64,000 nucleotides of DNA, taken from NCBI GenBank assembly GCA_022749755.1, contig CM040446.1, forward strand, positions 10,378,367 to 10,442,366, given 5' to 3'. The notes under the pieces were generated by a model, which saw only the letters and a program-made list of their open reading frames with translations, was not told the DNA's origin and searched no databases. Shown here in pieces: positions 12,856 through 23,931 of the stretch. Numbering within the stretch: position 1 is the stretch's first letter; every line of letters starts with the position of its first letter. The DNA is from Azadirachta indica (taxonomy: Eukaryota > Streptophyta > Magnoliopsida > Sapindales > Meliaceae). A program made the translations under genes and the position numbers.

Positions 12856-13411
12856 GTAAATTTATGCTTAGCAAGGATGCTGTATACTTTCAATAATGAA
12901 TCTACAACTTTAATAATGTAAAAAAATATAAAAAAATAATATTTTTTTTGTTATAAAAATAATTACAATTTTGATAATATTAATTATCTACTAAACATTA
13001 AAATACAAATAAAAATTATAAATGTCATGAACACAAATAATGTATGAATTTTAATAATTTATTCATCTAGAAAGGAAAAATATAACGAATAATATATCTT
13101 TCAATATCTAATATAATCCATCACATGTTCATATATATAATCATCTAAATTAAATCTATTTCCTAAAAGATTAAATATTTGAGAAATGTAATTTTGAAAT
13201 TTGTTTAGGGGTATTTTGAGAAAAATAAAATTTTCATTAATTATACAAATGGTACCCTCTTAAACACTTAAAGTGTTAATTTGAGAACGCACCAAATTTG
13301 TGCTTACCAAATAATTACTTCAAGTACTAAAATTTTTTCGATAAGTATTTTTAATCAAATTTGCTAAGTACATAGTTTAGCACTTTACAAGTACTAATTA
13401 GCAGTTACAAA
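12105..13411. mobile_element. Fold-back element B with about 430-bp inverted arms
   Basis: The left arm (about 12115-12540) matches the reverse complement of the right arm (about 12940-13411). Shared landmarks in order are CTCAAAT...AAGTGCTTAA, ATCCCTAAACAAATTT, CATTTCTCAAATATTT, ATTTGTGTTCATGA and TAGTAGATAATTAATATTA. The right arm has about 60 bp extra near 13040-13110. The termini resemble TTTGACAGTGCTAATAAGCACTT. No open reading frame survives, so this is a non-autonomous element or MITE-derived palindrome. The superfamily is uncertain (hAT- or Mutator-like). A clear target duplication could not be assigned. Confidence 0.75.
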
Positions 13412-13440
13412 GGATGTTTGGTAACATGTATTGAACTGTA

Positions 13441-13451
13441 TTATTTTAGGT
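13441..13451 (+). repeat. MULE target-site duplication, left copy
   Basis: TTATTTTAGGT directly before the element; the identical 11-mer occurs at 19741-19751 directly after it. Confidence 0.9.
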
Positions 13452-15596
13452 GAAAAATTATCACATACCTCCCCTAGGGTATCAAAAAGTATCATATAGA
13501 TGCAAATTATTATGATTGTATCACATACCTCCCCCATTGTTGGTGTTGACTATTTGCCAAAAGGGTATAATTGTAAAAGCATATTATGATTTTTACTTTT
13601 TGTGTGAAAGGTTCAGAGATAGATGAGAGCTAGCACAAATAAGGAAGCTGGGTGTGTCTCCAAAATTGTCAAATCAAGGTAAAGATCATGCCAAAACCAA
13701 TTGATTTTCGTAAATCATAGCTAAAGACTAGCTAAATCGACTTAGATAAAGGTTGGAGGGAGTTTTTCACGCCATTTTGGTGTACTGCTGCAGATAGATA
13801 CCAAGAGGAGGACTCTCGTTCAAGTGAACAAAGTGGTTTTCTGCTATTGTGCACTTGAAAAAAAAAAAGAAACGAACAGGACTCACACATCGGAAAAGAA
13901 GGAATCACAACTTGAAGAAGCATAACAAACACCTAATGAGTGTTAAATACAATTGTGATTTTGATCCAATTTTTGAATCGATGTATGTTAGATTGATTTT
14001 TGGTGTCTATGAAAGCTTGATATTCTAGGGTTTATGATTAGGGCTAATGAAACTGTAAATCAATTTTGGGTTCTTGTAAGGATTGGATGAATCTTTGAAA
14101 GCATGCATATTAGATTGATTTTGGGTGACTGTGAAAGCTTGATATTCTAGGGCTTACAATTGGGATTTTTGAACTTGTATATTAATTTGGGGTTTTTTGG
14201 GATAATTGGATGAACTGAGTTATTTGTATGTGTTTGTGTTGGTTGGAATTTTATAACTGATTGCACATATATGTCTGTCAGTAATTTTGTTTTCTAAGTT
14301 GTACTCTGAGATCTCCGAAATAACGAAATTTAGAATGTGATGGAGCTGCATATATGATTAAACCAACTGTGTTATTGATAGATATATTTTGTTTAGCATT
14401 TGGTTTCTGTTCAGTACACAACATTTGAGCTTTAAACTAGAGTGGTTCTATTGGTGTTATTCAGTGCTGGTGTTTATTTTGTGGTTTATTTGTTTTTTGT
14501 TGAGTATACACCACGACATAAAGGGATTGAGTGGTTCTGCTGGTGTTGCTAAGTGATAGGGCTTTTTATTTAGCCTTTTTTTCTTTTTGCTAAATGTACA
14601 TTTATTGCAATAGATTAAGTGATTCCATTGGTTTAGAAATTATAAAGCATTGGTGGTTAATTTGTTTAGCAACTATTTTGTCCTGAATATAAGCAAATGA
14701 TGGTGGTTTGGTGCCTTTTTTGCTAACTTGTTTGATGTTAATGTTAGTATTAGTTTATTTTGGCAAAAGGTAAACATAAATTGCTAAGTGTATCGGTGGT
14801 TTTTGAGTGGTGTTGTTTTGAAGAACAATTTCTGGCATCTATTTCCTGTTAATGTTATTTTTTGCACTAACATTAGAAAATATTCAGCTAAGTTTCATGG
14901 ATTAGCATAAGAAACAAAATTGATTGCATCGAAATAGTTTTCCTACCATCTTAGTTTCATATATTTCCTGTTAATGTTGTTTTTGGCATTAAAATTGGAA
15001 AATACTCAGCTAAGTTTCATGTGTCAAGCATAAGTTTTTTGCATTGATTTCATAATTGCATTCTATGATGGTTTCGATTCAGGTTCGATGTGTGGTGTAG
15101 TATTGGGGAAGAGGTATTTGACATTGGCAGAGTGTTGCCTCATCAATATACATTAAAAAAATGATGTCAAGCATGCATGTTGGCATAAAGATCTATGCCC
15201 ATAGGAGTGTGTGGCCTTTAATGTGTAATTTCCATGGTTGAATAAGAGAGTTCACTTGACATATGATGCTGAATTAAATGTTGCCTTCAAACAGCATTAG
15301 AAGACGGGGTAGAGTTATATAGATCTTATTCTGAAGCAACCTCCTATATTAGCAATCCCTGAAGAAGTTGTTACCCCTTCTAATCAAACAATATACAACT
15401 ATTTTACCATAGAATATGAAGACAATGGTCCATTATAGTTAGAAGCTCAGTCCTCTGCATCTAATATAGTGAGAAGGTTAGAAAATATTGACAACACTCT
15501 CGGAAACAAGTGTCATTGCTGGGATGTTTGCCACATAATCTGCATAAGGTGATTACTAACACAAAATTTCAGTAGCAAACAGAGTCAGAAGCTGAG

Positions 15597-17660
15597 TTGC
15601 CACCACAGGGACATGATACTACAACCCTTGAAGACTATAGTAACAGTGTAATATCTGGCTTAGAAGATGAATTACCTCATAAGGAAAATGATGACAATAT
15701 GAGTGATTACGAATTTGGCAACGACAACAATGTACCAGATTATGAGTTTGATGATGATGTTACTATTGTGAGGTATGATAGAAATAATAGGGCCTTTCTA
15801 CACTCAATGGATAAAGAAGGGAATATAGAGTTGAAGTAAAGGCATACCTTCTATATAATGTATAATTTCATAAATGTATTGAAGGTTTTTGCAGTGAAAA
15901 ATGGTTTTAAACTCGAGAGGCTCAAGAATGAAAAAACTAGGGTTACTTGCAAGTGTGCAGCAACAAATTTCATTTGGAGGATCCATGCAAGCCTAACATA
16001 GGACAAGCTATGCTTTCAGAGTAAAACCTACAATCCAACACATAATTGTGCTCGTGTGTTTAATAACTACGAAAAATATTCAACTTGGATATCAATAAAG
16101 TTGCTACATTTGTTTAAAGCAAACCCAAATTTGGATATCAAGGTGATTGCTAGTAAGTTGCTTAGGCTATATAAAGTTACATGCCCACCTCTTAAATTAT
16201 ATAAAGCAAGGCGCAAGGCGCTAGGGCTGCTTAAGGTAGATCACAAGGCGTCATATAGCCAGTTGGTAGGTATGTGGCAGCCATTACACATACTAATTCT
16301 AATTTTACTACTGATTTGCAAACGAAATAAAAGTTAGGTGATGACGAGCTAACTTTCAAGAGATTCTTCGTATGCTTTAATGGTCAAAGGCAAGTTTTTT
16401 TTTTTTCTTTTTTTACGAATGTAGACAGTTTATCAGAATAAATGGTTGCCATCTAAAGGGTTCATGTAAAGGTGTACTACTTGCAACTGTAGCAATAGAT
16501 AACAATTGTGGAGTATAACCTTAAACAATGGCCATTGTAGAGAATAAGAACTGATATTCGTGGACTTATTTCCTTGAGAAGTTATATGATCAGTTTGATG
16601 TAAATGCTGGTAAGTCTTTGTGCTTCATGACAGATCGACCAAAAAGGGTGTTGATTGCATTAGAGAAAGTGTTTCCTTACACAAATACAAAATACTACTG
16701 CTGACACATATATGCTAACTTTCGGCAAAACTTTTCTGGTGTGTTTTTGAAGAATTTATTTTGGGCAGCTTGTAGAAGTGGTAACAACGCTAGTGTATCT
16801 GCTATATGGACAAAATTAAGAAGATTAGTGTAGTGGCCCATAAATGGCTCACTGACATTCCAATGGCTCATTGGTGTGAGCACCAATTCTCCCCTTGGTA
16901 ATTGCCCATGTAACAAACAACATAACAGAAAGCTTCAATAGTTGGATCTACATGCCCAAGGGCTACCAGTTCATCTCATGCTTAAGGAAATAAAGAGAAA
17001 AATCATGAAGTTGATACATGACAGGTTAGATTTTAAAACACAAACTTGTTAGTTATACTTTAATGATTTATTAAATTTGATCAGTTTGGAATAGAAGCTA
17101 TGAAGTGTTTGTTGTTTTGTCTTGGCAGATATGAAGTAGCGAAAAAATGGGATAGTAATCTGCCACCAATGGTCATAAAAAAGATTATGAAGCTGAAAGA
17201 AAAGGCTAGAGACATAAGGGTAGTGTTTGGTGAAAATGAATTATATGAGGTGCTTACAAACAACCAAGATAGCAATGTTGTTGATTGAAGGGGCAAGCAA
17301 TGTAATTGTGGGGATTGGATGATTTCAACCCTTCCTTGTATGCATGCAATAAGTTGCATAGATACTATTAGGGTAGATGTGGAGAATTATATCCATTATT
17401 ATCTTATCAGAGATGCATACTTACGAACCTACAAGTATCACATAACCCTGATCCCATCCGATAATAAATGGCTAATGGTGATTTTTAATGAATTAGAACC
17501 ATCTGAGGTTAAAGTACAGTAAGGTAGGCTGAAGAAGAGTCGTATTAAAGAATCGAATGAATAACAAAAGATAAAGAAGAGTTGCTCAATTATATACACA
17601 TTGTGCCAACAATGGGGGCATAATAGAAGGACATGCAATAAAGTGAAAGGTAAATCTGAG
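15597..17660 (+). pseudogene. MuDR-type MULE transposase, broken
   Basis: Translated pieces follow the family order across stops and shifts. First is an acidic N-terminal region with repeated DYEF units (15597-15839). Next is the MuDR DNA-binding region near 15890-16120 (VTCKCAA, FNNYEKYSTW, KANPNLDIKVIASKLL). DDE-domain fragments follow, such as SLCFMTDRPK (about 16615) and HIYANFRQNFSGVFLKNLFW (about 16708-16770). Then comes SFNSWIYMPKGYQFISCL (about 16933-16985). The SWIM zinc finger appears as CNCGDW...LPCMHAISC (about 17299-17360), and a CCHC knuckle CQQWGHNRRTC at 17604-17636. At least one stop lies inside the DDE region and another just before the SWIM finger, so no full transposase can be made. 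Small introns may exist, so limits are approximate. Confidence 0.88.
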
Positions 17661-18744
17661 AGGAAAAATAAAAGATTAAAGGTATTGATTTTTTTATCTA
17701 CTTATTATTTCTTTGAGAAGATAGACCTTTTAATGATTCTTTTTTGGTTAACTTCCCTAACACTCTTTGTTATAGGTTTTCCAAGACAAGCATGATGGTA
17801 AAGGGTCCTTAGTAACAATTCCAATTATACAATGTAGCCAATTGATGACTTTTTTTGGCTCCTAACCAGGTAACTTTCATAGGAAACGTTCAGATTCCAA
17901 CTTATTGCTTTGAAAAATTAACTTTCACATAGCTTACTTTCTACAGTCAATGTAAGTAATACCAGTACATAACAGCTTGAATAACTTTTTGGCAATTTCA
18001 AAGTATTCCAACTGACACCAATACTTAGATTATTGTGATGTAGCTTAGCAGCTTGAATAACTTTTTGGAGATAATAACACATTTGTAGCTGTCATTGTTG
18101 GAGATGTGCATCATCTTGCATGTGGCCAACAAATCTCAAAAATGATATAATGCTTTATTATGGTAAACTTGCTATTTTGTGAACCATTTTTTTGTATGAT
18201 ATGATTGATAAATTATTAAGTACCCCTAATTTGTGAAACTTATGCTTAATAAATGTTGCTGGAATATATTTTTTTTGCACTTATTTCTTGGAGAATGTTT
18301 GTTTTCTTTTGTGAAAATTTTTGCATGGATTGTTTATGATTATTTTGTAACACTTTGTACTACATTTGTGGTTACTATGGCTTTTTAGTATTTGCTTGCT
18401 ATTTGCTGTTATTTGTTTATTTGGGATGAGTTTATAGTGAATTTTTGTATATTATGGCTTGTTTTCTATATTTGATTCTTTCTTGCTGCTACGTTGATTA
18501 AGTTAGATGTGATGTGTTATTTTTTGACAATCATATTTTTGTTGATCACGATTAAAGATTGAGAAATTGGTTATAAAATAGGTTTGCCGATTAGTGGATA
18601 TAATATTTGTTATTTTGTCTTGTGACTGGTATAAGTTGCATACCCATTTTATACATGGGCCCATTCATATAGAGTTGCATTAGATCATGGATAAACATAT
18701 GATTAAATTGTCTAACTAGTAAAGTGCAATAGCAGATAACAACA

Positions 18745-19173
18745 TTAGATGATGAATGTTACAAGTGCTATGAGAATAAGCATCCTAGGTCTACATCTAT
18801 AGTCAGTTTCATATGTTGATGCTTTTTTCAGTTGTGCACTTAACTCACTAACAACTTGTTGGATACATTCAAGCCTTTTCAACACTTCGTTCAATTGGTT
18901 ACCATCATTCTTCATACCATCAAGCCATGATCTACCTTGAAAACCATTGTCACTTAGATACCAAAACTTAAAATAGTTACATATATCATATCTGCAGTAA
19001 TGGTATAATTTGTTAAGATTGTGTTATGACTCACTTGTTTGCACGGTACACTTTTTGTTGCACGTGCAATATTTGTTCTCAAATTTTATCAAGTCCCTAT
19101 TCACTTGTTTCTTCCATTGCTTTATTTTGTATATGCCTGAATTTCTTCTAGTGCTTAAACTGCCTAATGCCAT
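18745..19173 (-). pseudogene. GRF-zinc-finger-like gene remnant inside the MULE
   Basis: On the minus strand an ATG at 19173 opens a frame with RNSGIYKIKQW and KYCTCNKKCTVQTS, like the first half of a GRF zinc finger (CxC...VxTS). It stops soon after at TAA. Past a possible intron ending CTGCAG near 18990, a second frame reads ICNYFKFWYLSDNGF, like the second half (CxFFxW). It continues through a probable coiled coil (LNEVLKRLECIQQVVSELSAQL) to a short hydrophobic tail LILIALVTFII and stop at 18745. This layout (GRF finger, coiled coil, C-terminal membrane anchor) is known from small plant GRF proteins. The middle of the finger is missing and the intron phases do not match, so it is probably non-functional. 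Whether it is a captured host gene or a standard MULE partner gene is not decided. Confidence 0.6.
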
Positions 19174-19740
19174 CGAAATAAGTTGTTTGTCTTGTAATAC
19201 TGATTTCCTTTTGGATGAGCTTGCTTCAGTTTGGTTGAGATGGATTCCTTCAATTTATTTGTTGGAAACCAAATGCAATTGATTGATAATAAAAGGTGTT
19301 CGAGTATGGAAGAAGAGTATATTACTGTAATGGAAGGCAATGTGATGTAATTGTGGATTTACAACAATATGTACTCGAAAATATTCTAACAATAATCTAG
19401 TCGTTAGGTTCCAACAGCCATGGGGAAGAAATTAGGGTCACAATGGAAAATTTCATACACTTTCAGGGCAAAAATGTCTTTTTACCAAATGAAAAATAAT
19501 ACAAAACTTGACAATCAATTTGACAGGTTATGTATATGTTGTGTGCCTTTTTTTGTGTTGTTTTAACAAAGTGTGTAAGCTTATATCCATAATTAAATTA
19601 ATAGAGTTTAGGGTATTCTCGTCATTGCACTTATTACTATTAGTTAACACTAAAGTCGAGGGAGGTATATGATACAATCACAATAATTTCCATCTAGATG
19701 ATATTTTTTGATATCTCAGGTGAGGTATGTGATAATTCTC

Positions 19741-19751
19741 TTATTTTAGGT
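19741..19751 (+). repeat. MULE target-site duplication, right copy
   Basis: TTATTTTAGGT directly after the right terminal inverted repeat, identical to 13441-13451. Confidence 0.9.
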
Positions 19752-20672
19752 AGACTAGATTAGATTGGAATAGATTATACTGGAATAGATTAGATGAAAA
19801 CTTGTGCTATATTTACTACTACATCGTATTGGACTAATTATAAATTAACTTATGTTTGGTGGAATAACGTACTAGACTATATTAATATTTATATTTTTTA
19901 AAATTAAATTAATATTTATTAACAATAAATAAAAAAAGCGTATAATCTAAACATATATACTGTTTATAAATTTTATTAATTTGTATTATATAATTAAAAA
20001 AATTTATGTATAACAAATACATTTTTTGAAATTTATTAACATTTTTAAATAAATTAATTAATTGTATATATATATTATATTTATTAGAATTTATTAAATA
20101 ATAATATTTTATTTTGTTATCAAATTGTTATTTATCTAATTATTTAATTAACATAATTTTTAAGTTATAGAAATTGTCAAATAATAATATTTATTTTTCA
20201 TTTTTCTTAAACATAAACATAAAAAAAATATCCAAACATACTTTTTAATAGATTCTAAACATTGTATCAAATTTTTTAGTTGAAAGAGAAGAGGAGAAAG
20301 TTGAAGAGAAAAGGAAGGGAAAAAAAAAAGAGAGGAGAGTTTTTAATGTAGTCCAACAAAACTCCACCATCTTTGTTGGTCAAATTTTGAGGGGTCGGGC
20401 TGAATTAATTTTAATTTTAATACAATTCATTCTCTTAAATTTTTACACCAAACATTGTATTAAAGTTTTTTATATTGAACAATAAATTAATGCATGCCGA
20501 ACCTGTCTACCAAATGCGCCTATAGAATACTAATAAGTATTGTCAAAGTCACCCGAAGTCCCCATTTGTTACTATAAGATTCAAATGGGCTTTCAAATCA
20601 CAATCTTTTAAGTGTTTTGTAACCACTTTCAAATGCCAAATTGGTCTAGATTTTGGCCAATACCTATTGCAA

Positions 20673-20733
<61 letters not shown>

Positions 20734-20747
20734 TAATAATAATAATT
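20673..20747. repeat. (AAT)n microsatellite
   Basis: About 24 units of AAT with one interruption near the 3' end. Likely highly polymorphic. Confidence 0.95.
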
Positions 20748-20884
20748 TATCAAAAGACATATGTATTCTCCTCAATATTTTATATGACTTGTATTAAACA
20801 TATTTTACATTTTTTTTCTACTTTAATTACTTTGAGTTAAAAAAATATAGAAAGTTATTTAAAAAATAATAGTTTTTTTTAATT

Positions 20885-23251
20885 AGGGATAATTTTGGTT
20901 AACTACTTAACTTTAAGCGGTATCTCATTGTGACACAATAAGTATTATAATACTATACTACAACCTATAAAGATGATAAAGATGTCAGTAAGCTACAACT
21001 TTATAATATTCGTACAAAATAATTTAACAGTGAAAGGACAAAATTATCTTTTAAAAAAAATAATTATTTCATTTGATTACTTAAATCTAGACAATATCTC
21101 ATTGTGATACTATATATAGTTTATAAAAAGGACAGATATTTTAATGAGTTACAAATCCTTCACTTCCGTCTAAAAAATTTAACAGTAAGAGAGTAAAATT
21201 CTCTTTTCGATAAAAGTCAAAAGAAAAATTCTATTTTTATTTTTTCTAAAAAGTTTATAGACGTAGATTAAAAAAACTTAGGGTATAGGGTACAAATGTT
21301 ATTGTTTCAATTTAACTTAAATTTAAGTTTATTTCGAAATCTATCCACTACCTTAGTTGAGAAATACCTTATCTACTTTTCTTCTCATTGTATACAGAAC
21401 AAAAAGTCCAATTCTTTTTTTTTTTCACTCTCCTTCACAAGGCATTCTCTTCCTCTTTAATTTTTTCTTCTCTTTCCTTTGAATCTCAAATCATTCACTA
21501 TTTAACTCCTTGTGCTCTCTCTAAAATCACCACCAAACTTATTGCCAACCAATGCAATTTTCTTTACTTCTCCAGCCAAATCTTCTTCGTTATTCCAAAA
21601 TCACTTGTGATTGGTGACGTTCGCAGTGTGGTATATAGCTGCTACCGATAACAGGATTGTTAGAATAATTAAAGAGCTAATTATTTTTTAACTTTTGTTT
21701 TAAAATTAAGATTTTGAATCCAATTAGAAAATTAGGGTTAAGTTTTTTTGAATTTATTAGGATAATTTTGGTGACTATTCAACTTTATAGTGTATCTCAT
21801 TATGATATAACAAATATTTTAACTATACATTGCAGTTCAAAAATATGGCTAATATTTTAACGAGTTATAGATTGGTAACGTCTGCCTACAAAACTTAACT
21901 GAGAGAGTTGAATAACCATTGTGCTCTTAATCTTATCATGTAGCATAAAATTACAGCAAATACTCTTAACATATTTTGTCATATAACTCGTTGAGATATT
22001 TGTTATTTTTATAAATTGTAGTGTAACAATATGATACTTATTGTATCATAATAAAATATCACTAAAAGTTGAGCAATTATATAAAATTATCCAAAAAAAT
22101 TAAATTTTCTAACTGGATTCAAATTCTTAATTTTTAACTCCTTCATGATTCTAGCAATTCCACCAACAGCAGTAATTGCCTACTATGCCGCGAATCGCTG
22201 GTTATCTGTGATTTCGAAGTGACGAGGAAGAATTGGTTAGAGGAGTAAAGAAAATAACATTGGTTAATAGTAAGTTTGAAGATGATTTTGGAAAGAGCTT
22301 GACAAGTTAAGTAATGGATGATTTGTGATTCAGGAGAAAGAGAAGAAGAGAGGAGGGAGAGAATGTCTTGTGAAAAAGAATGAAGAAGAAGAAAAGAGTT
22401 GGCCTTTTCTTCTATATACATATAGAAGGAAAAGTAAATAGTGTGTTTCGCAACTAAAAAAATGGATAAACTTTAAGATGGACTCAAGTTTAGGTTAAAT
22501 CAAGATAATAATATTTTGTCTCTAAATTTTTTAATTTGCGTATATAAACTTTTTGAAAAAAGTAAAAAATGAATTTTCTTTTGAATTTTATCGAAAAGAT
22601 AATTTTGCTCTCTCACAGTTAAATTTAAATTTTTTTAAATATACATTACGAATTTATAACTCATTAAAATATTTGTCATCTTTATACAATATAATATAAT
22701 ATATGAATACTTATTATACTACAATGATATATTGCCTAAAGTTAAGTAGTCAGATAAAATTATTCCTTTTTGTTTATTAGAAAAATTATTTTGTCATCTC
22801 ACCGTTAAATTTTTTTGGATGGATGTTATGAATCTGTAGCGCATTAAGATATTTATAATTTTTTTGGACTACAGTGTAATGTTAGAATACTTGTATTACA
22901 ATGAGATACAGATTAAAGTTGAGTAGTCAGCTGAAAATATTTATAATTTATTTCCTTGTGATAAAACAAGTATTAGGAAGTTATACTATAATCTATAAAG
23001 ATGAAAAATATCTCTAACGACCTACATTATAAAATGTATTAAGGGTATTTTGTAATTTTGTGTTATACTATAAGATTAAGGGCATAATGGTCTTTTAGCT
23101 CTCTCAATTAAGTTTTTATAAACGAATATTACGAATTTATAGTTTGTTGAGATATTTATTATTTTTATTACTAAATTATAATGTCAAAATACTTATTATA
23201 TCATAAAGAGATACTGCCTAAAATTGAATAACCAACCAAAATTATTCCCTT
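20885..23251. mobile_element. 2.4 kb fold-back element built of repeated subterminal units
   Basis: The whole region is a large imperfect palindrome centred near 21945. A unit of about 160 bp starts GGATAATTTTGGTTAACTAC and contains GGTATCTCATTGTGA and AATTTAACAG. It occurs in + orientation near 20886, 21060 and 21762, and reversed near 21955-22097, 22600-22765, 22785-22945 and 23090-23248, with a partial + copy near 22950. Between units, the two arms carry matching longer segments at 21388-21651 (+) and 22143-22421 (-). Their translations share SLSFESQIIHYLT versus SLSPESQIIHYLT. These are repeat sequence, not separate genes. The outer ends read AATTAGGGATAATTTTGG and, reversed from the right, AATTGAAGGGAATAATTTTGG. 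No transposase is present. Confidence 0.85.
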
Positions 23252-23772
23252 CAATTATATAAAATAAAAATGTAAAATGATTTATTTTTAAAAATAATAA
23301 AAATGTAAAATGATTTATTTTTAAAAATGCAACTTTTAATCGAAAGTTTTTATTATTAAATATTCAATAACTTTCGCCCATCAACTTTGATTTGAAAACT
23401 ATAACTTTCATTCTAAAGTTTCACTTCAAAATTGTTGTGGTTTTAAAGTCATGTCATCACAATATTAAATGCAATCTAATTCCACATATTATAAAAGAGT
23501 AATTTTATTTATTTTAAATTAAAATATTAAAAATAAATATTATGTGTATGAGCTGGATCAATAGTCTTATATTTATATATATATAAATTTATATTATATT
23601 ATTAATTGTTAGATTTATACGTTTCTAATAATTAAAATTAAATATAATATATATTAATTACATGTATAAAAACTACTCATTCTTTCGATATATATTATAA
23701 AAAATTCATGCAAAAATGCTCCCGAACGTTGGATAGAGTTAGCAAATCACAGATTATTAGGTCAGTTGGCTC
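23252..23772. other. AT-rich spacer before COQ9
   Basis: No gene seen. Short direct repeats near 23267-23330 (AAATGTAAAATGATTTATTTT twice) lie beside the end of the fold-back element. Confidence 0.5.
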
Positions 23773-23815
23773 GGCCCAAATAAGTATTATGGGGGAAGGA
23801 TGAAATGACACGTGG
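23773..23815 (+). promoter_or_regulatory. Site II and G-box motifs in the COQ9 promoter
   Basis: TGGGCC (site II type, reverse orientation, 23773-23778) and CACGTG (23809-23814, within GACACGTGG) lie 120-160 bp upstream of the COQ9 start. A second ACGTGG occurs near 23834. Site II elements are known to be enriched upstream of nuclear genes for mitochondrial proteins. Motifs are seen; function is inferred. Confidence 0.45.
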
Positions 23816-23931
23816 AAGCACATAAATCAGCTACGTGGAAGCCGGAAAACTGTTTAGATTTTCCTTCCAAATTTACAGACTCTCTGCTTCGTTCACCTTC
23901 AAACAAATCATATTATTAGAAAAAAAAAAAA

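Larger units (their letters stand above)
13452..19740 (+). mobile_element. MULE (Mutator-like DNA transposon), 6289 bp, intact ends
   Basis: The ends form terminal inverted repeats of about 95-105 bp. The left end (13452 onward, GAAAAATTATCACATACCTC) matches the reverse complement of the right end (up to 19740), and similarity continues through GTATCA and ATTATTGTGATTGTATCA to about 13550 and 19640. Both sides carry the identical 11-bp direct repeat TTATTTTAGGT (13441-13451 and 19741-19751), in the 9-11 bp range of Mutator target duplications. Inside are a decayed transposase on the + strand and a GRF-zinc-finger-like gene remnant on the minus strand, convergent as in MuDR. The perfect target duplication against a broken transposase suggests it was mobilised in trans or inserted moderately recently. 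It landed 30 bp beyond fold-back element B. Confidence 0.9.
13412..20525. mobile_element. Possible older MITE-like element split by the MULE
   Basis: After removing the MULE and one copy of its target duplication, 13412-13451 would join 19752-20525. The left end reads GGATGTTTGGTAACATGTAT. The right end near 20495-20525, reversed, reads GGCGCATTTGGTAGACAGGT. These look like degenerate terminal inverted repeats of the TTTGGTA type common in plant MITEs. The interior has short AT-rich repeats such as TAGACTAGATTAGATTGGAA. This is inference from short, imperfect ends. Confidence 0.3.

Noticed and set aside
21388..21651. 87-codon frame with a hydrophobic N-terminus, with a similar frame at 22143-22421 on the other strand
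   Set aside because: They are the two arms of the fold-back element; their similarity is due to the inverted repeat, and no protein family is recognised.
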